The notes beneath the pieces are model-generated. The model searched no databases, was not told the DNA's origin, and saw nothing but the letters and a program-made list of their open reading frames with translations. This document shows positions 18,605 through 26,767 of a stretch of DNA of 64,000 bases, piece after piece. The stretch is from assembly GCA_036725345.1 (NCBI GenBank), contig DAIMEJ010000001.1, forward strand, positions 310,001-374,000, written 5' to 3'. Origin of the DNA: JAPLJU01 sp036725345. Lineage in GTDB: Bacteria; Desulfobacterota; Syntrophia; Syntrophales; UBA2192. Made by a program: the position numbers and the translations under genes. Numbering within the stretch: the first letter of the stretch is position 1; each line of letters starts with the position of its first letter.

Positions 18605-18633
18605 TTGACAAAAAGCCCTCCATGACTTATGGG
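18605..18633 (+). promoter_or_regulatory. Sigma-70-like promoter of the 18.6-kb leader RNA
   Basis: TTGACA (18605-18610) and TATGGG (18628-18633) with a 17-base spacer, 36 bases after the aspS stop. It would start a transcript near 18640, leading into the leader RNA and its terminator. Seen in sequence; activity is inferred. Confidence 0.5.
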
Positions 18634-18639
18634 TGGAAC

Positions 18640-18807
18640 TCGATTTGCAGGTGCTTTGTCCTGATGAAGGAAGAAACCATGAAGAGAGCGATACCGCAGC
18701 CCCGCAAAGCAGCGCCCGGGAGGTGTACGCCTGTGTCCTCTTCGTGACATTCCGATTCAAAATATCAAAAAAGGGCACAGGGGGTCAGGTTGGCCCCTTC
18801 TTTTTTT
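18640..18807 (+). ncRNA. Candidate leader RNA or small RNA upstream of the carboligase-Cache gene
   Basis: About 165 bases between a good promoter and a terminator, with no convincing gene. An imperfect long-range stem joins GGTGCTTTG (18650-18658) to CAAAGCAGCGCC (18705-18716). A 27-codon reading frame (18664-18747) lacks a ribosome site and is not enriched in any one amino acid, so classical attenuation is not evident. The patch GCAGCCCCGCAA recalls a conserved part of cobalamin aptamers, but the rest of that aptamer was not found. It could be a cis-acting switch for the gene at 18876 or an independent sRNA. Confidence 0.35.
18780..18807 (+). terminator. Rho-independent terminator before the carboligase-Cache gene
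   Basis: A GC-rich hairpin (GGGGGTC 18780-18786, GGCCCC 18792-18797 with one G-U pair) followed by a run of seven T. It lies between the leader and the gene at 18876, where it could act as an attenuator or simply end aspS/sRNA transcription. Confidence 0.65.
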
Positions 18808-18875
18808 ATCCAAACGTGTGATCCGGAGCCTTATCGAGACTTGCGGAATGAGCCCAGGAGCACTGGAGACATCCG

Positions 18876-20768
18876 ATGGCTAAATGGAACAAGGAAAGAA
18901 AAGTCCTCGACCACGAACACACGAAATTCTGGCAGTACGAGCTGAAAGACATCCGGGAACCGAACCTCCAGAAGGATGTTTTCCCATACGACGAAGTGTG
19001 CCGCATCGTCTTCGATCACAAGCTGACCGTGATGAACCCGGCCGAAGACATCTTCATCACCGACACGACCTTCAGGGACGGACAGCAGGCGAGAGCACCC
19101 TTCGCGGTGAAGCAGGTCGTGGATCTATACACGTTGATGGGCAGGCTGGGGGGCCCCAAGGGGGTCATCCGGCAAACCGAATTTTTCCTCTACAGCCGGC
19201 GGGACAAGGAGGCCGTCTCGAAGTGCCTCGAGCTGGGACTCCCCTACCCCGAAGTGACAGGCTGGATCCGGGCCCAGAAAGAAGACATTTCCCTGGTCAA
19301 GGAGATGGGGCTCAAAGAGACGGGCATCCTCACTTCCGTTTCAGACTACCACATCTTTCTGAAGCTCAACCAGGATCGCAGAACGGCCATGAACTGTTAC
19401 CTCGAAACCGTCAAGGCCATCCTGGACGAGGGCATCCGGCCGCGCTGCCATTTCGAGGACATCACCCGTGCGGACATCTACGGATTCTGCATCCCCTTCG
19501 CCATCGAGTTGATGAAACTGCGAGAGCAGAGCGGCATCGACGTCAAGGTCCGGCTCTGCGACACCATGGGTTTCGGCGTGACTTACCCGGGTTCGGCCCT
19601 TCCCAGGAGCGTCGACAAGATGGTAAGGGCCTTCATCGAGGACGCCGGTGTTCCCGGGCACCTGCTCGAGTGGCACGGCCACAACGACTTTCACAAGGCG
19701 TTGATCAACGCCACGACGGCCTGGCTGTATGGCTGCAGCGCCGCCAACGGAACCCTCGTCGGGCTCGGCGAGAGGACCGGCAATCCGCCCATTGAGGGCC
19801 TGATCGTGGAGTACATGGGCCTCAGGGGCGACCCCTGCGGGATCGACACCACGGCGATCACGGACATCTCCCGGTATCTGGAGAAGGAGATGAGCGTCAA
19901 GATCCCGCACAATTATCCTTTTGTCGGGCAGGACTTCAACACGACACGGGCCGGCATTCACGCCGACGGTCTCATCAAGAATGAAGAAATCTACAACATC
20001 TTCAACACAACGAGGATCCTGAATCGGCCCATCACCCTGGAGGTGACGGACAAATCCGGCAAATCCGGCATCGCCCACTGGATCAACAGCCGGCTCGGTC
20101 TCAGGGGAAATAACGAAGAGGTCGACAAAAGGCACCCGAGCATCTCCCATATCTACAAGTGGGTGATGAAACAGTACGAGGGCGGGAGGGTGACGAGCAT
20201 CTCCACGGAAGAGATGGAGAGAGTCGTCCGGAAATTCCTGCCGGAACTCTTCATGTCCGATCTCGAAAAGATCAAGTACAGGGCGGCCCAGGCCGCGGTC
20301 GAGGTGGTCAAGCAGGTCATCGAGCACCCCGTCATGAAGTCCATGGCCGCGGATCAGCAGGAACCGATCATGCAGCAATTCATCGACGAAAACCCGTCGA
20401 TCCAGTTTGCCTATGTCGTCGACATGAACGGGAAGAAGACGACGAAAAACATCACGCATATCGCCGACCGGTCGCGCTATGAGAATTTCGGCGTGGGCAC
20501 GGATTACTCGAACCGCGAATGGTTCCTGAAACCGCGGGAGTCGGGCAAGATCCACGTCACCGATTTCTACATTTCAAAGATGACGGGGGCCCTCTGCATC
20601 ACCGCTTCCGGTCCCATCAACGACGATCACGACGAGATGGTCGGCATCTTCGGCGTGGACATCCGGTTCGAGGAATGGGCGAAAAACGTGGATCTCATCT
20701 CGGAAGCCACGGAACTCGCCCTCAAGGCCGAGTATGAGGCCAAAATGAAGTCCGACAAGTGGCTCTGA
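18876..20768 (+). CDS. HMGL-type carboligase fused to a C-terminal Cache-like domain
   Basis: 630 residues. Residues about 55-330 form an HMGL/isopropylmalate-synthase-type TIM barrel: ITDTTFRDGQQAR gives the Arg-Asp pair, LCDTMGFGV the next conserved loop, and EWHGHNDFH the His-x-His metal site. A helical region follows (GQDFNTTRAGIHADGL), as in citramalate/homocitrate/Re-citrate synthases. Residues about 505-615 are unrelated and match the Cache ligand-binding pattern of chemoreceptors: GVGTDYSNREWF, VTDFYISKMTGALCITAS, GIFGVDIRFEEW. There is no signal peptide or transmembrane helix, so the sensor part is cytoplasmic. The substrate cannot be told. The domain fusion suggests allosteric control by a small ligand. 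It has its own leader region upstream. Confidence 0.8.
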   Translation: MAKWNKERKVLDHEHTKFWQYELKDIREPNLQKDVFPYDEVCRIVFDHKLTVMNPAEDIFITDTTFRDGQQARAPFAVKQVVDLYTLMGRLGGPKGVIRQTEFFLYSRRDKEAVSKCLELGLPYPEVTGWIRAQKEDISLVKEMGLKETGILTSVSDYHIFLKLNQDRRTAMNCYLETVKAILDEGIRPRCHFEDITRADIYGFCIPFAIELMKLREQSGIDVKVRLCDTMGFGVTYPGSALPRSVDKMVRAFIEDAGVPGHLLEWHGHNDFHKALINATTAWLYGCSAANGTLVGLGERTGNPPIEGLIVEYMGLRGDPCGIDTTAITDISRYLEKEMSVKIPHNYPFVGQDFNTTRAGIHADGLIKNEEIYNIFNTTRILNRPITLEVTDKSGKSGIAHWINSRLGLRGNNEEVDKRHPSISHIYKWVMKQYEGGRVTSISTEEMERVVRKFLPELFMSDLEKIKYRAAQAAVEVVKQVIEHPVMKSMAADQQEPIMQQFIDENPSIQFAYVVDMNGKKTTKNITHIADRSRYENFGVGTDYSNREWFLKPRESGKIHVTDFYISKMTGALCITASGPINDDHDEMVGIFGVDIRFEEWAKNVDLISEATELALKAEYEAKMKSDKWL

Positions 20769-20839
20769 GACTCGAAGGAGACCCGAGGCACCGTTTCGGG
20801 ATCACCGATGTCGTGGGGCTGAATTGGAACACCGCGGCT

Positions 20840-22810
20840 TCACGCCTCGTCGATGACCCATTCCTGGTAGGGCCGTTCCACGCGGCCGAGCCGTCTCGTT
20901 TCGAGCTCCTCGATGAAGCGGGATGTTTTCAAAACGCCGTACCCCATGCCTCGACTGTAGTCCGTGAGGGGGTAGCAGAGATACAGGTGGTCCTTTGCCC
21001 GCGTGGTTCCCACGTAGAAGAGCCGCCTTTCCTCCTCCTCGCCTCCCGGCTCCTGCAGGGCCCTGGCCAGAGGCATCATCCCCTCGGCGCACCAGATGAT
21101 GAAGACGGCGGTCCATTCGAGGCCCTTGGCCTGGTGGATGGAGCTGAGAATCACCCGGTCTTCCTCTGTCCGGCGCGATGCGTACGGGTCGTAGTCTTCC
21201 GTCATGGTCGTCAGCAGCGCAAGCTCTCCGAGAAAAGACTCGAGATCCTCGAACCGGGTCGAGTATAGGGCCAACTGCATGAGGTCCTCCTCCCGGGTCG
21301 CGCTGTCCGAGTAGTGCTCCCTGAGGTAATCCCGGTAAAAGGCCTCCACGACCGTCTCGATGCATGTCCCGGGGTTCCTGCCGACGGGGGGACCGGAAAG
21401 CGTCTCCAGCGTCTTGACGAAACGCCCGTAGCCCGCCTGCGCGCCTTTCGAGACGATGCCGGCGGCCTGCCCCGACCGGGCGGCCGAAAGCGGATCGGGC
21501 CGTGCCGAAAGCCACCGCCAGATCTTCTCCGCCGTTGTCTTGCCGATCTTGTCGTAAAGCAGAAGGACCCTCTTCCACGCGGTTTCGTCGAATGGGTTGA
21601 CGAGAAGCCTCAAGTACGCCGTCACATCCTTGATGTGGGCCTGCTCGAAAAAACGGATGCCGGAGCGGATTTCGAAGGGGATCCCCCGCCTGGTCATCTC
21701 CATCTGGAGCTCCATGGAGTGGTGATGCGCCCGGTAAAGAACGGCGATCTCGTGAAGCGGGACGCCTTCCATGATCAGTTCAATGACGCGCTGTGAAACG
21801 AAGTGGGCCTGCTGGGATGCGTTGCGCAGGGGGACGAGCACGGGCTTCACCCCCTCTTCCCGGACGGCCCTCAGCGCCTTCTGAAATTGCTCCCGGTTGT
21901 TGAGAATGCTCAAATTGGCCAACGCCAGGATCTCGGGGGTGCTCCTGTAGTTCGTTTCCAGCTTGAAGAGTTTTACGTCCGGGTAACGCTCGGGGAATTT
22001 GAGAATGTTGGTGAAGTTGGCTCCCCTGAAAGAATAGATGCTCTGGGAATCGTCCCCGACGACCATGAGGTTTCGGTGCCTGGACGAGAGCAGGTCCAGA
22101 ATCTCCGCCTGCAGGGCGTTGGTGTCCTGGTACTCGTCCACCAGGAGATGAACGAATTTTTCGGCGTAAAAATCAAGAACCCGGGGGTGCTCCTTCAGCA
22201 CCCGCAACCAGTTCACCAGGAGATCGTCGAAATCCATGAGATTCATCTTCCGCTTCTTCTCGCCATAGTGGGCTGAAACCCTGAGCATTTCATCCAGTCG
22301 ATGGCTGAAGAAGGGGTATCTCCGGGCGACGACCCGCTCAAGGGATTCCCCCGTATTGGCATGGAAACTCAGGATGTCGGCGAGAACATCGCCTTTGGGG
22401 AATTTCTCCGTCTTGGCGTCGATACGGAGCTCTGAAATGGAGGCGTTGAGAAGCTGACGGGCATCGTCGGCATCGAGAATGGTGAAGTGGGGCCCGTATC
22501 CCAGCAGATGGCCCTGTCTTCGCAAAACCCGGTTGGCGATCCGGTGAAAGGTGCCTCCCCAGAGCCTGCTGATGTCGAGAGCCGTGAGCCCTTCCACACG
22601 GGATAGCATTTCCCGTGCGGCCTTGTTGGTGAAAGTGGCCAGGAGGATCCCCTCGGGTCTCTGGCCGATTTCGATCAACCGGGCGACGCGGTAGGTGAGT
22701 GTCCGGGTTTTTCCGCTGCCGGCCCCCGCAATGACCAGCATGGGCCCGCCCCCTCCCATGACTACGCCGTACTGCTCTTTATTCAGTTCTTTCTCGTAGT
22801 CAATGGCCAA
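20840..22810 (-). CDS. UvrD/Rep-family superfamily 1 DNA helicase
   Basis: 656 residues. Helicase motifs are in order: Walker A IAGAGSGKTRTLTYRV near residue 27, motif Ia ATFTNKAAREML, motif II VDEYQDTN, motif III VVGDDSQSIYSFRGA, motif IV ETNYRS, motif V SSIHQAKGLEW and motif VI VGTTRAKDHLYL. It is a 3'-5' helicase of the UvrD/PcrA/Rep group. The C-terminus is short and lacks the usual UvrD extension, and motif V has HQAKGLEW rather than HxSKGLE, so the exact subfamily is left open. It lies 57 bases downstream of adk on the same strand. Confidence 0.92.
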   Translation of the reverse strand: MAIDYEKELNKEQYGVVMGGGGPMLVIAGAGSGKTRTLTYRVARLIEIGQRPEGILLATFTNKAAREMLSRVEGLTALDISRLWGGTFHRIANRVLRRQGHLLGYGPHFTILDADDARQLLNASISELRIDAKTEKFPKGDVLADILSFHANTGESLERVVARRYPFFSHRLDEMLRVSAHYGEKKRKMNLMDFDDLLVNWLRVLKEHPRVLDFYAEKFVHLLVDEYQDTNALQAEILDLLSSRHRNLMVVGDDSQSIYSFRGANFTNILKFPERYPDVKLFKLETNYRSTPEILALANLSILNNREQFQKALRAVREEGVKPVLVPLRNASQQAHFVSQRVIELIMEGVPLHEIAVLYRAHHHSMELQMEMTRRGIPFEIRSGIRFFEQAHIKDVTAYLRLLVNPFDETAWKRVLLLYDKIGKTTAEKIWRWLSARPDPLSAARSGQAAGIVSKGAQAGYGRFVKTLETLSGPPVGRNPGTCIETVVEAFYRDYLREHYSDSATREEDLMQLALYSTRFEDLESFLGELALLTTMTEDYDPYASRRTEEDRVILSSIHQAKGLEWTAVFIIWCAEGMMPLARALQEPGGEEEERRLFYVGTTRAKDHLYLCYPLTDYSRGMGYGVLKTSRFIEELETRRLGRVERPYQEWVIDEA

Positions 22811-22867
22811 TCCAAAACACTCCGGATGAAGCGACAGCCGCTGCCGAGCGACGCCACACGAACTTTT

Positions 22868-23524
22868 TCACTGCCGGCCCGGCTTCAGTGCATGCTTGAT
22901 CTCCTCCACCGTCTTCTGGCTGCTGATGGAAGAGAAATTCCTCAGGCGTCCTTCCTTTTCGTAGTAGCCGATGAGGGGCGCCGTCTTCCGGTTGTATGTG
23001 TCCAGTCGGACAAGAATCGCAGCCTCTGTCTCGTCCTCCCGCTGAACGACGGGGCTGCCGCACTTGGTGCATTTACCTTCGGCCGTGGGCGGCTTGCTCT
23101 TGATGTTGTATATTTCCTGGCACTGGGGGTTTGCGCAGGTCCTCCGGGTGGTCAAGCGGTCGAGGATGACATCCTTCGGCACGTCGAGATTCACGACGAG
23201 ATCCAGTTCTATCGCGAGTTTCATGAGAAGCTTCTGCAGTTCCGCTGCCTGGGTGATCGTCCTCGGAAAACCGTCGAGAATGAAGCCTTTCCGGCAGTCG
23301 GGTTTCTGAAGCCTCTCCTCCATCATCTTCATGATGAGTGCGTCGGGTACCAGGTCCCCGCGGTCCATGTAATTCTTTGCTTCCTGCCCGAGGGGGCTTC
23401 GGGCCTTTACCTCGGCCCTGAGGATGTCGCCCGTTGAAATCTGAATGGATCCGTCGTAATCGGAAAGCAGTTTCGCCACGGTGCCCTTGCCGGCCCCCGG
23501 GGCGCCCAAAAGAATGATTTTCAT
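22868..23524 (-). CDS. adk: Adenylate kinase, zinc-LID type
   Basis: 218 residues. The P-loop is GAPGAGKGT, followed by STGDILRAEV, the DGFPRT segment and the LID. The LID carries two Cys pairs (TCANPQC and CTKCG), the structural zinc site seen in Gram-positive and many deltaproteobacterial enzymes. It interconverts ATP+AMP and 2 ADP. The ATG has a strong AGGAGG site, and a sigma-70-like promoter lies 45-73 bases upstream. It is not in the usual secY-adk ribosomal-protein operon, so it may be a relocated or additional copy. Confidence 0.95.
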   Translation of the reverse strand: MKIILLGAPGAGKGTVAKLLSDYDGSIQISTGDILRAEVKARSPLGQEAKNYMDRGDLVPDALIMKMMEERLQKPDCRKGFILDGFPRTITQAAELQKLLMKLAIELDLVVNLDVPKDVILDRLTTRRTCANPQCQEIYNIKSKPPTAEGKCTKCGSPVVQREDETEAAILVRLDTYNRKTAPLIGYYEKEGRLRNFSSISSQKTVEEIKHALKPGRQ

Positions 23525-23568
23525 CAGAAAACCTCCTGGAGGAAATCAGGTTTTTTACGAGTCCCGGA

Positions 23569-23597
23569 ATCTTAGGGAAAATCATTTGACGGGTCAA
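23569..23597 (-). promoter_or_regulatory. Sigma-70-like promoter of adk
   Basis: On the minus strand TTGACC (23592-23597), a 17-base spacer and TAAGAT (23569-23574). The adk start is about 45 bases downstream of the -10 box. Confidence 0.55.
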
Positions 23598-23639
23598 GGA
23601 AATATTGCACGAACAGCCCTTTCCTCTCGACGCTTTTCC

Positions 23640-23669
23640 TTGACACAGGGTTGAACCATGATGTCTAAT
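23640..23669 (+). promoter_or_regulatory. Sigma-70-like promoter of the CoA-transferase/GNAT gene
   Basis: TTGACA (23640-23645), an 18-base spacer and TCTAAT (23664-23669), divergent from the adk promoter. Its -10 box covers an in-frame ATG at 23668, which argues for the downstream start at 23722. Confidence 0.5.
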
Positions 23670-23721
23670 GCACAGGCACGGTTGCGCCTTTATTTTATTG
23701 AGACTCGGGAAGAACCGTCTG

Positions 23722-25602
23722 ATGAAGACTCTGGATGACTGGAAGAAAACCTACCCTGAGAAGTTCGTCCCGGAGGAGGAGATCTTCCGTCACGTCCACC
23801 GGGGGGACACGATTTTTATCGGTTCGGCGTGCGCGGAGCCCCAATACCTGGTCCACGCCATGATCCGTTACGTCAAGTCTCATCCCAAGGCTTTTTTTGA
23901 TGCCGAGGTGCTGCACGTCCGGAGCCTCGGGGTGGCCCCCTACGCCAGCGAGATGTTCAAACAGAACTTCCGGTACAATTCCTTCTTCATCGGCAACAGC
24001 ACCCGGGAGGCCGTCAACAGGGGCGTGGCCGACTACACGCCGGTCTTTCTGTCCAAGGTGCCGGAGCTTTTCCGCCGGGGACTGGCGCGGGTGGATCTGG
24101 CCCTGATCCAGGTCTCCCCGCCGGACGACCACGGCTATTTGAGCCTGGGCATCAGCGTGGACATCGTGAAGGCGGCCACGGAGGCGGCTTCCGTGGTCGT
24201 GGCCCAGGTGAACGCCTTCATGCCCCGGGTGCTCGGCGACGCCTTCATCCACATTGACGACGTTGACTATTTGGTGCCCTACGATGAGCCGCTCCTGGAG
24301 TACAGCCCGGGGGCCGACACCGACATCGCCCAAAGGATCGGAAAATACGTGGCGCGCCTCGTCGAGGACGGCGATACCATCCAGGTGGGTTACGGCAGTA
24401 TCCCGGACGCGGTCCTGTCCAACCTCGCAGGCAAAAAGCACCTGGGTGTTCACACAGAGCTTCTGAGCGACGGCATCGTCGAACTCATGAGGGTGGGGGT
24501 GATCGACAATTCCCGCAAGAGCATCGATCGCGGAAAGACCGTCGCCACCTTCTGCATGGGAAGGAAGGAGACCTACGACTACATCCACGACAATCCCGCC
24601 ATCGAGTTCCAGACCATCGACTACACCAATAACCCCCTGACCATTGCCCGGCACGAGAATATGGTGGCCATCAACACCGCCCTCGAGATCGATCTCACGG
24701 GGCAGGCCACGGCGGAGTCCATCGGCAAATCGTTTTACAGCGGCGTGGGCGGCCAGGCGGACTTCATGCGGGGGGCCGTGCTCTCGAAAAGAGGCAAGAC
24801 CATCCTGACCCTCCAGTCCACGGCGGCCGAGGAGGTCGTCTCCCGAATCGTGCCCTTTCTGAAGGAAGGGGCCGGCGCCACCCTGATCCGCGGCGATATC
24901 CAGTACGTCGTCACCGAGTACGGCATTGCCTACCTGCAGGGCAAGAACATCCGGGAGCGGGCCATGGAGCTCATCGCCATCGCCCACCCCAAATTCCGCC
25001 TCTGGCTCATCGAGGAGGCGAAAAAAGCAGGGCTCATCTATCGGGACCAGGCTTTCATCCCCGGCGAGCGCGGGCAGTACCCCGAGGATCTCGAAACCTA
25101 CCGCACGACGAAAAAGGGACTCAATCTTTTCTTCCGCCCCATCAAAATAAGCGATGAACCCCTGCTGAAAGATTTTGTCTATTCCCTCTCCGACCAGAGC
25201 CTTTACCGGAGGTTTCTCTCCAGGCGCCAGTACATGCCGCACGAATATCTCCAGGAGCTGGTGGTCATCGATTACACCCGGGAGATGGCCATGTTCGCCT
25301 TCGTGGAAAAAGAGGACAGGGAAGAACTCGTCGGGGTGGGACGTTATTTTTCAGATCCGGACACGCACATGGCCGAAGTGGCCTTCGCCGTCCGGGACGA
25401 CTACCAGGGCCAGGGGATCGGAGCGGAGTTGCTGTCCCTGCTCACCTACCTGGCCAGGCGACAGGGTCTCCTGGGGTTTACCGCCGAGGTTCTCGATGAA
25501 AACGCGACGATGCTCCACGTCTTCGAAAAGGGCGGCTTCGAAACGGAAAAGAGGACGGTTGCCGGCGTCTGTGAACTCAAGATGAAATTCCGGAACAGAT
25601 AA
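23722..25602 (+). CDS. Acetyl-CoA hydrolase/CoA-transferase with C-terminal GNAT domain
   Basis: 626 residues. Residues about 10-430 are an acetyl-CoA hydrolase/4-hydroxybutyrate CoA-transferase family pair of domains: GSACAEPQYLV near the start, QVSPPDDHGYLSLGIS, GYGSIPDAVL, the presumed catalytic Glu in IEFQTIDYTNNP, and GVGGQADFMRGA plus TEYGIAYLQGKNIRERA at the end. Residues about 475-625 form a GNAT acyltransferase domain with the acetyl-CoA loop DDYQGQGIGAELL. Such fusions are known in Deltaproteobacteria and allied groups. It would move CoA between carboxylates; the GNAT part may acylate the enzyme or a partner (inference). It stands alone between divergent adk and convergent cytidylate-kinase-like genes. 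Confidence 0.88.
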   Translation: MKTLDDWKKTYPEKFVPEEEIFRHVHRGDTIFIGSACAEPQYLVHAMIRYVKSHPKAFFDAEVLHVRSLGVAPYASEMFKQNFRYNSFFIGNSTREAVNRGVADYTPVFLSKVPELFRRGLARVDLALIQVSPPDDHGYLSLGISVDIVKAATEAASVVVAQVNAFMPRVLGDAFIHIDDVDYLVPYDEPLLEYSPGADTDIAQRIGKYVARLVEDGDTIQVGYGSIPDAVLSNLAGKKHLGVHTELLSDGIVELMRVGVIDNSRKSIDRGKTVATFCMGRKETYDYIHDNPAIEFQTIDYTNNPLTIARHENMVAINTALEIDLTGQATAESIGKSFYSGVGGQADFMRGAVLSKRGKTILTLQSTAAEEVVSRIVPFLKEGAGATLIRGDIQYVVTEYGIAYLQGKNIRERAMELIAIAHPKFRLWLIEEAKKAGLIYRDQAFIPGERGQYPEDLETYRTTKKGLNLFFRPIKISDEPLLKDFVYSLSDQSLYRRFLSRRQYMPHEYLQELVVIDYTREMAMFAFVEKEDREELVGVGRYFSDPDTHMAEVAFAVRDDYQGQGIGAELLSLLTYLARRQGLLGFTAEVLDENATMLHVFEKGGFETEKRTVAGVCELKMKFRNR

Positions 25603-25617
25603 CGCGGCAGATGATCT

Positions 25618-26328
25618 CTAAAGGATCTCTCTCACGGAATAATTGTACCATTCCCTGGTATTGAAGGCTTCCGTGACGATACGCGTTGCGGCATCCAGAC
25701 CGAAATTCTGCGTGTTGATCACCAGGTCATAATAAAGCGGATCCGTCAGTTCGGCGTGGAAGTATTTTCGAACAAAGGCCTTCCGATCGGATTCCGCCCG
25801 CATCACACGCTTCTTTGCTTCATCCTTGGAAATCTTGAACGCGGCAGCCACGTTGTTGACCCGAACCTCCATCGGCGCCACCACAAGGATCCGGAGGCTC
25901 ACCTCGGGCGGGATGATGAAACTCGCCCCCCTCCCCACGATGATGGCGTGGCCATGGGCGCCGATGGTGCCCACGACTTTCGTCAGATGATCGACATACT
26001 CATCGGGCCATATCTGCCTGTCCCCGAGCAGGTTGACCCAGTCATCCAGAATGCTGCGATCCTGCTCGTCCAGCGTCGAAATCATTCTCTTGCTGACCTT
26101 CGCGCTTTTTGCCACCTCTTCGATGATCTCACGATCGAAATAATCGATCTTGAGTTCCTCGGCGAGACGACGGGCAAGGAACCAGGCGCCGCTCCCCGGG
26201 AGTCTCGACATGGTGATGACCGGCCGGATGGGCTTTTTATATTTCTTCTTCTGATCGACCTCCCATCTCTTCATCTGACCTTCGATCATCTGATGGATCG
26301 ATGCCTTCGCAGGGGTTTTGAAATCCAT
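25618..26328 (-). CDS. Cytidylate kinase-like P-loop protein
   Basis: About 236 residues from the ATG at 26328, which has a GGGAGGAGG site. Residues about 35-230 resemble the cytidylate-kinase-2 family: a P-loop region PVITMSRLPGSGAWFLARRL, DYFDREIIEEVAKSAKV, IIVGRGASFIIPP, and a LID-like RVMRAESDRKAFVRKYF. The P-loop lacks a clear GxxxxGK[ST]: the lysine is replaced in GSGAWFLA, so ATP binding may be altered. It is distinct from the housekeeping Cmk. It converges with the CoA-transferase gene (15 bases apart) and is divergent from the DRTGG/PHA run. The function is unknown. Confidence 0.72.
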   Translation of the reverse strand: MDFKTPAKASIHQMIEGQMKRWEVDQKKKYKKPIRPVITMSRLPGSGAWFLARRLAEELKIDYFDREIIEEVAKSAKVSKRMISTLDEQDRSILDDWVNLLGDRQIWPDEYVDHLTKVVGTIGAHGHAIIVGRGASFIIPPEVSLRILVVAPMEVRVNNVAAAFKISKDEAKKRVMRAESDRKAFVRKYFHAELTDPLYYDLVINTQNFGLDAATRIVTEAFNTREWYNYSVREIL

Positions 26329-26767
26329 GGGGGGCCTCCTCCCGGTCTTTTTCTTTACGTTCGTTGGAACTTCTCGGCGCAACCAGCGCCGTCGTAATTC
26401 ATTGCGATGTTACCTATTACAGTTTCTGGAATCAAGTAAAAAAGGGCCGCCCCCGCGGTTACTCCGTTTTTCCTGTCAATCATCTGCGCCACGTTGTCTA
26501 ATAAATTCGTTAGGTTGTGCCGGTCTTTCGACGGTTTCATTCCGGAATCAGCACCCGGAGAGCGTTGTTGAAAACGCGGCATCTGCAATTGACCGGTAGC
26601 TCCAGGGGCATTTCCGATATTGAGATAAACGCCCTGATGGTGTATGGATTAACAGGCTGTCGCCGTCGAGTGCGTCATTCCACCGACACCACGTGTCACC
26701 CGGCAACCGGGGACTTCAATCGCCGGGTTCCCGGAAAGGTCGTCGGCTCATTCCGAGAGGAGAACAT
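26329..26767. other. Intergenic region between divergent genes, no gene seen
   Basis: 439 bases without a credible reading frame, holding the start regions of the cytidylate-kinase-like gene (minus) and the DRTGG gene (plus). A GC-rich hairpin (ACCCGG...CCGGGT type) lies around 26698-26733, about 40 bases before the DRTGG start. No riboswitch could be named. Confidence 0.6.

Noticed and set aside
18640..18807. 6S RNA, SRP RNA or cobalamin riboswitch
   Set aside because: The terminal stem of 6S RNA, the GGAAGCAGCC-type loop of SRP RNA and most conserved parts of the cobalamin aptamer were not found; only a short patch is similar.
23695..25242. A 515-residue minus-strand frame opposite the CoA-transferase gene
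   Set aside because: It is an antisense shadow of a well-conserved gene, rich in His/Asp/Gly typical of reversed high-GC coding sequence.
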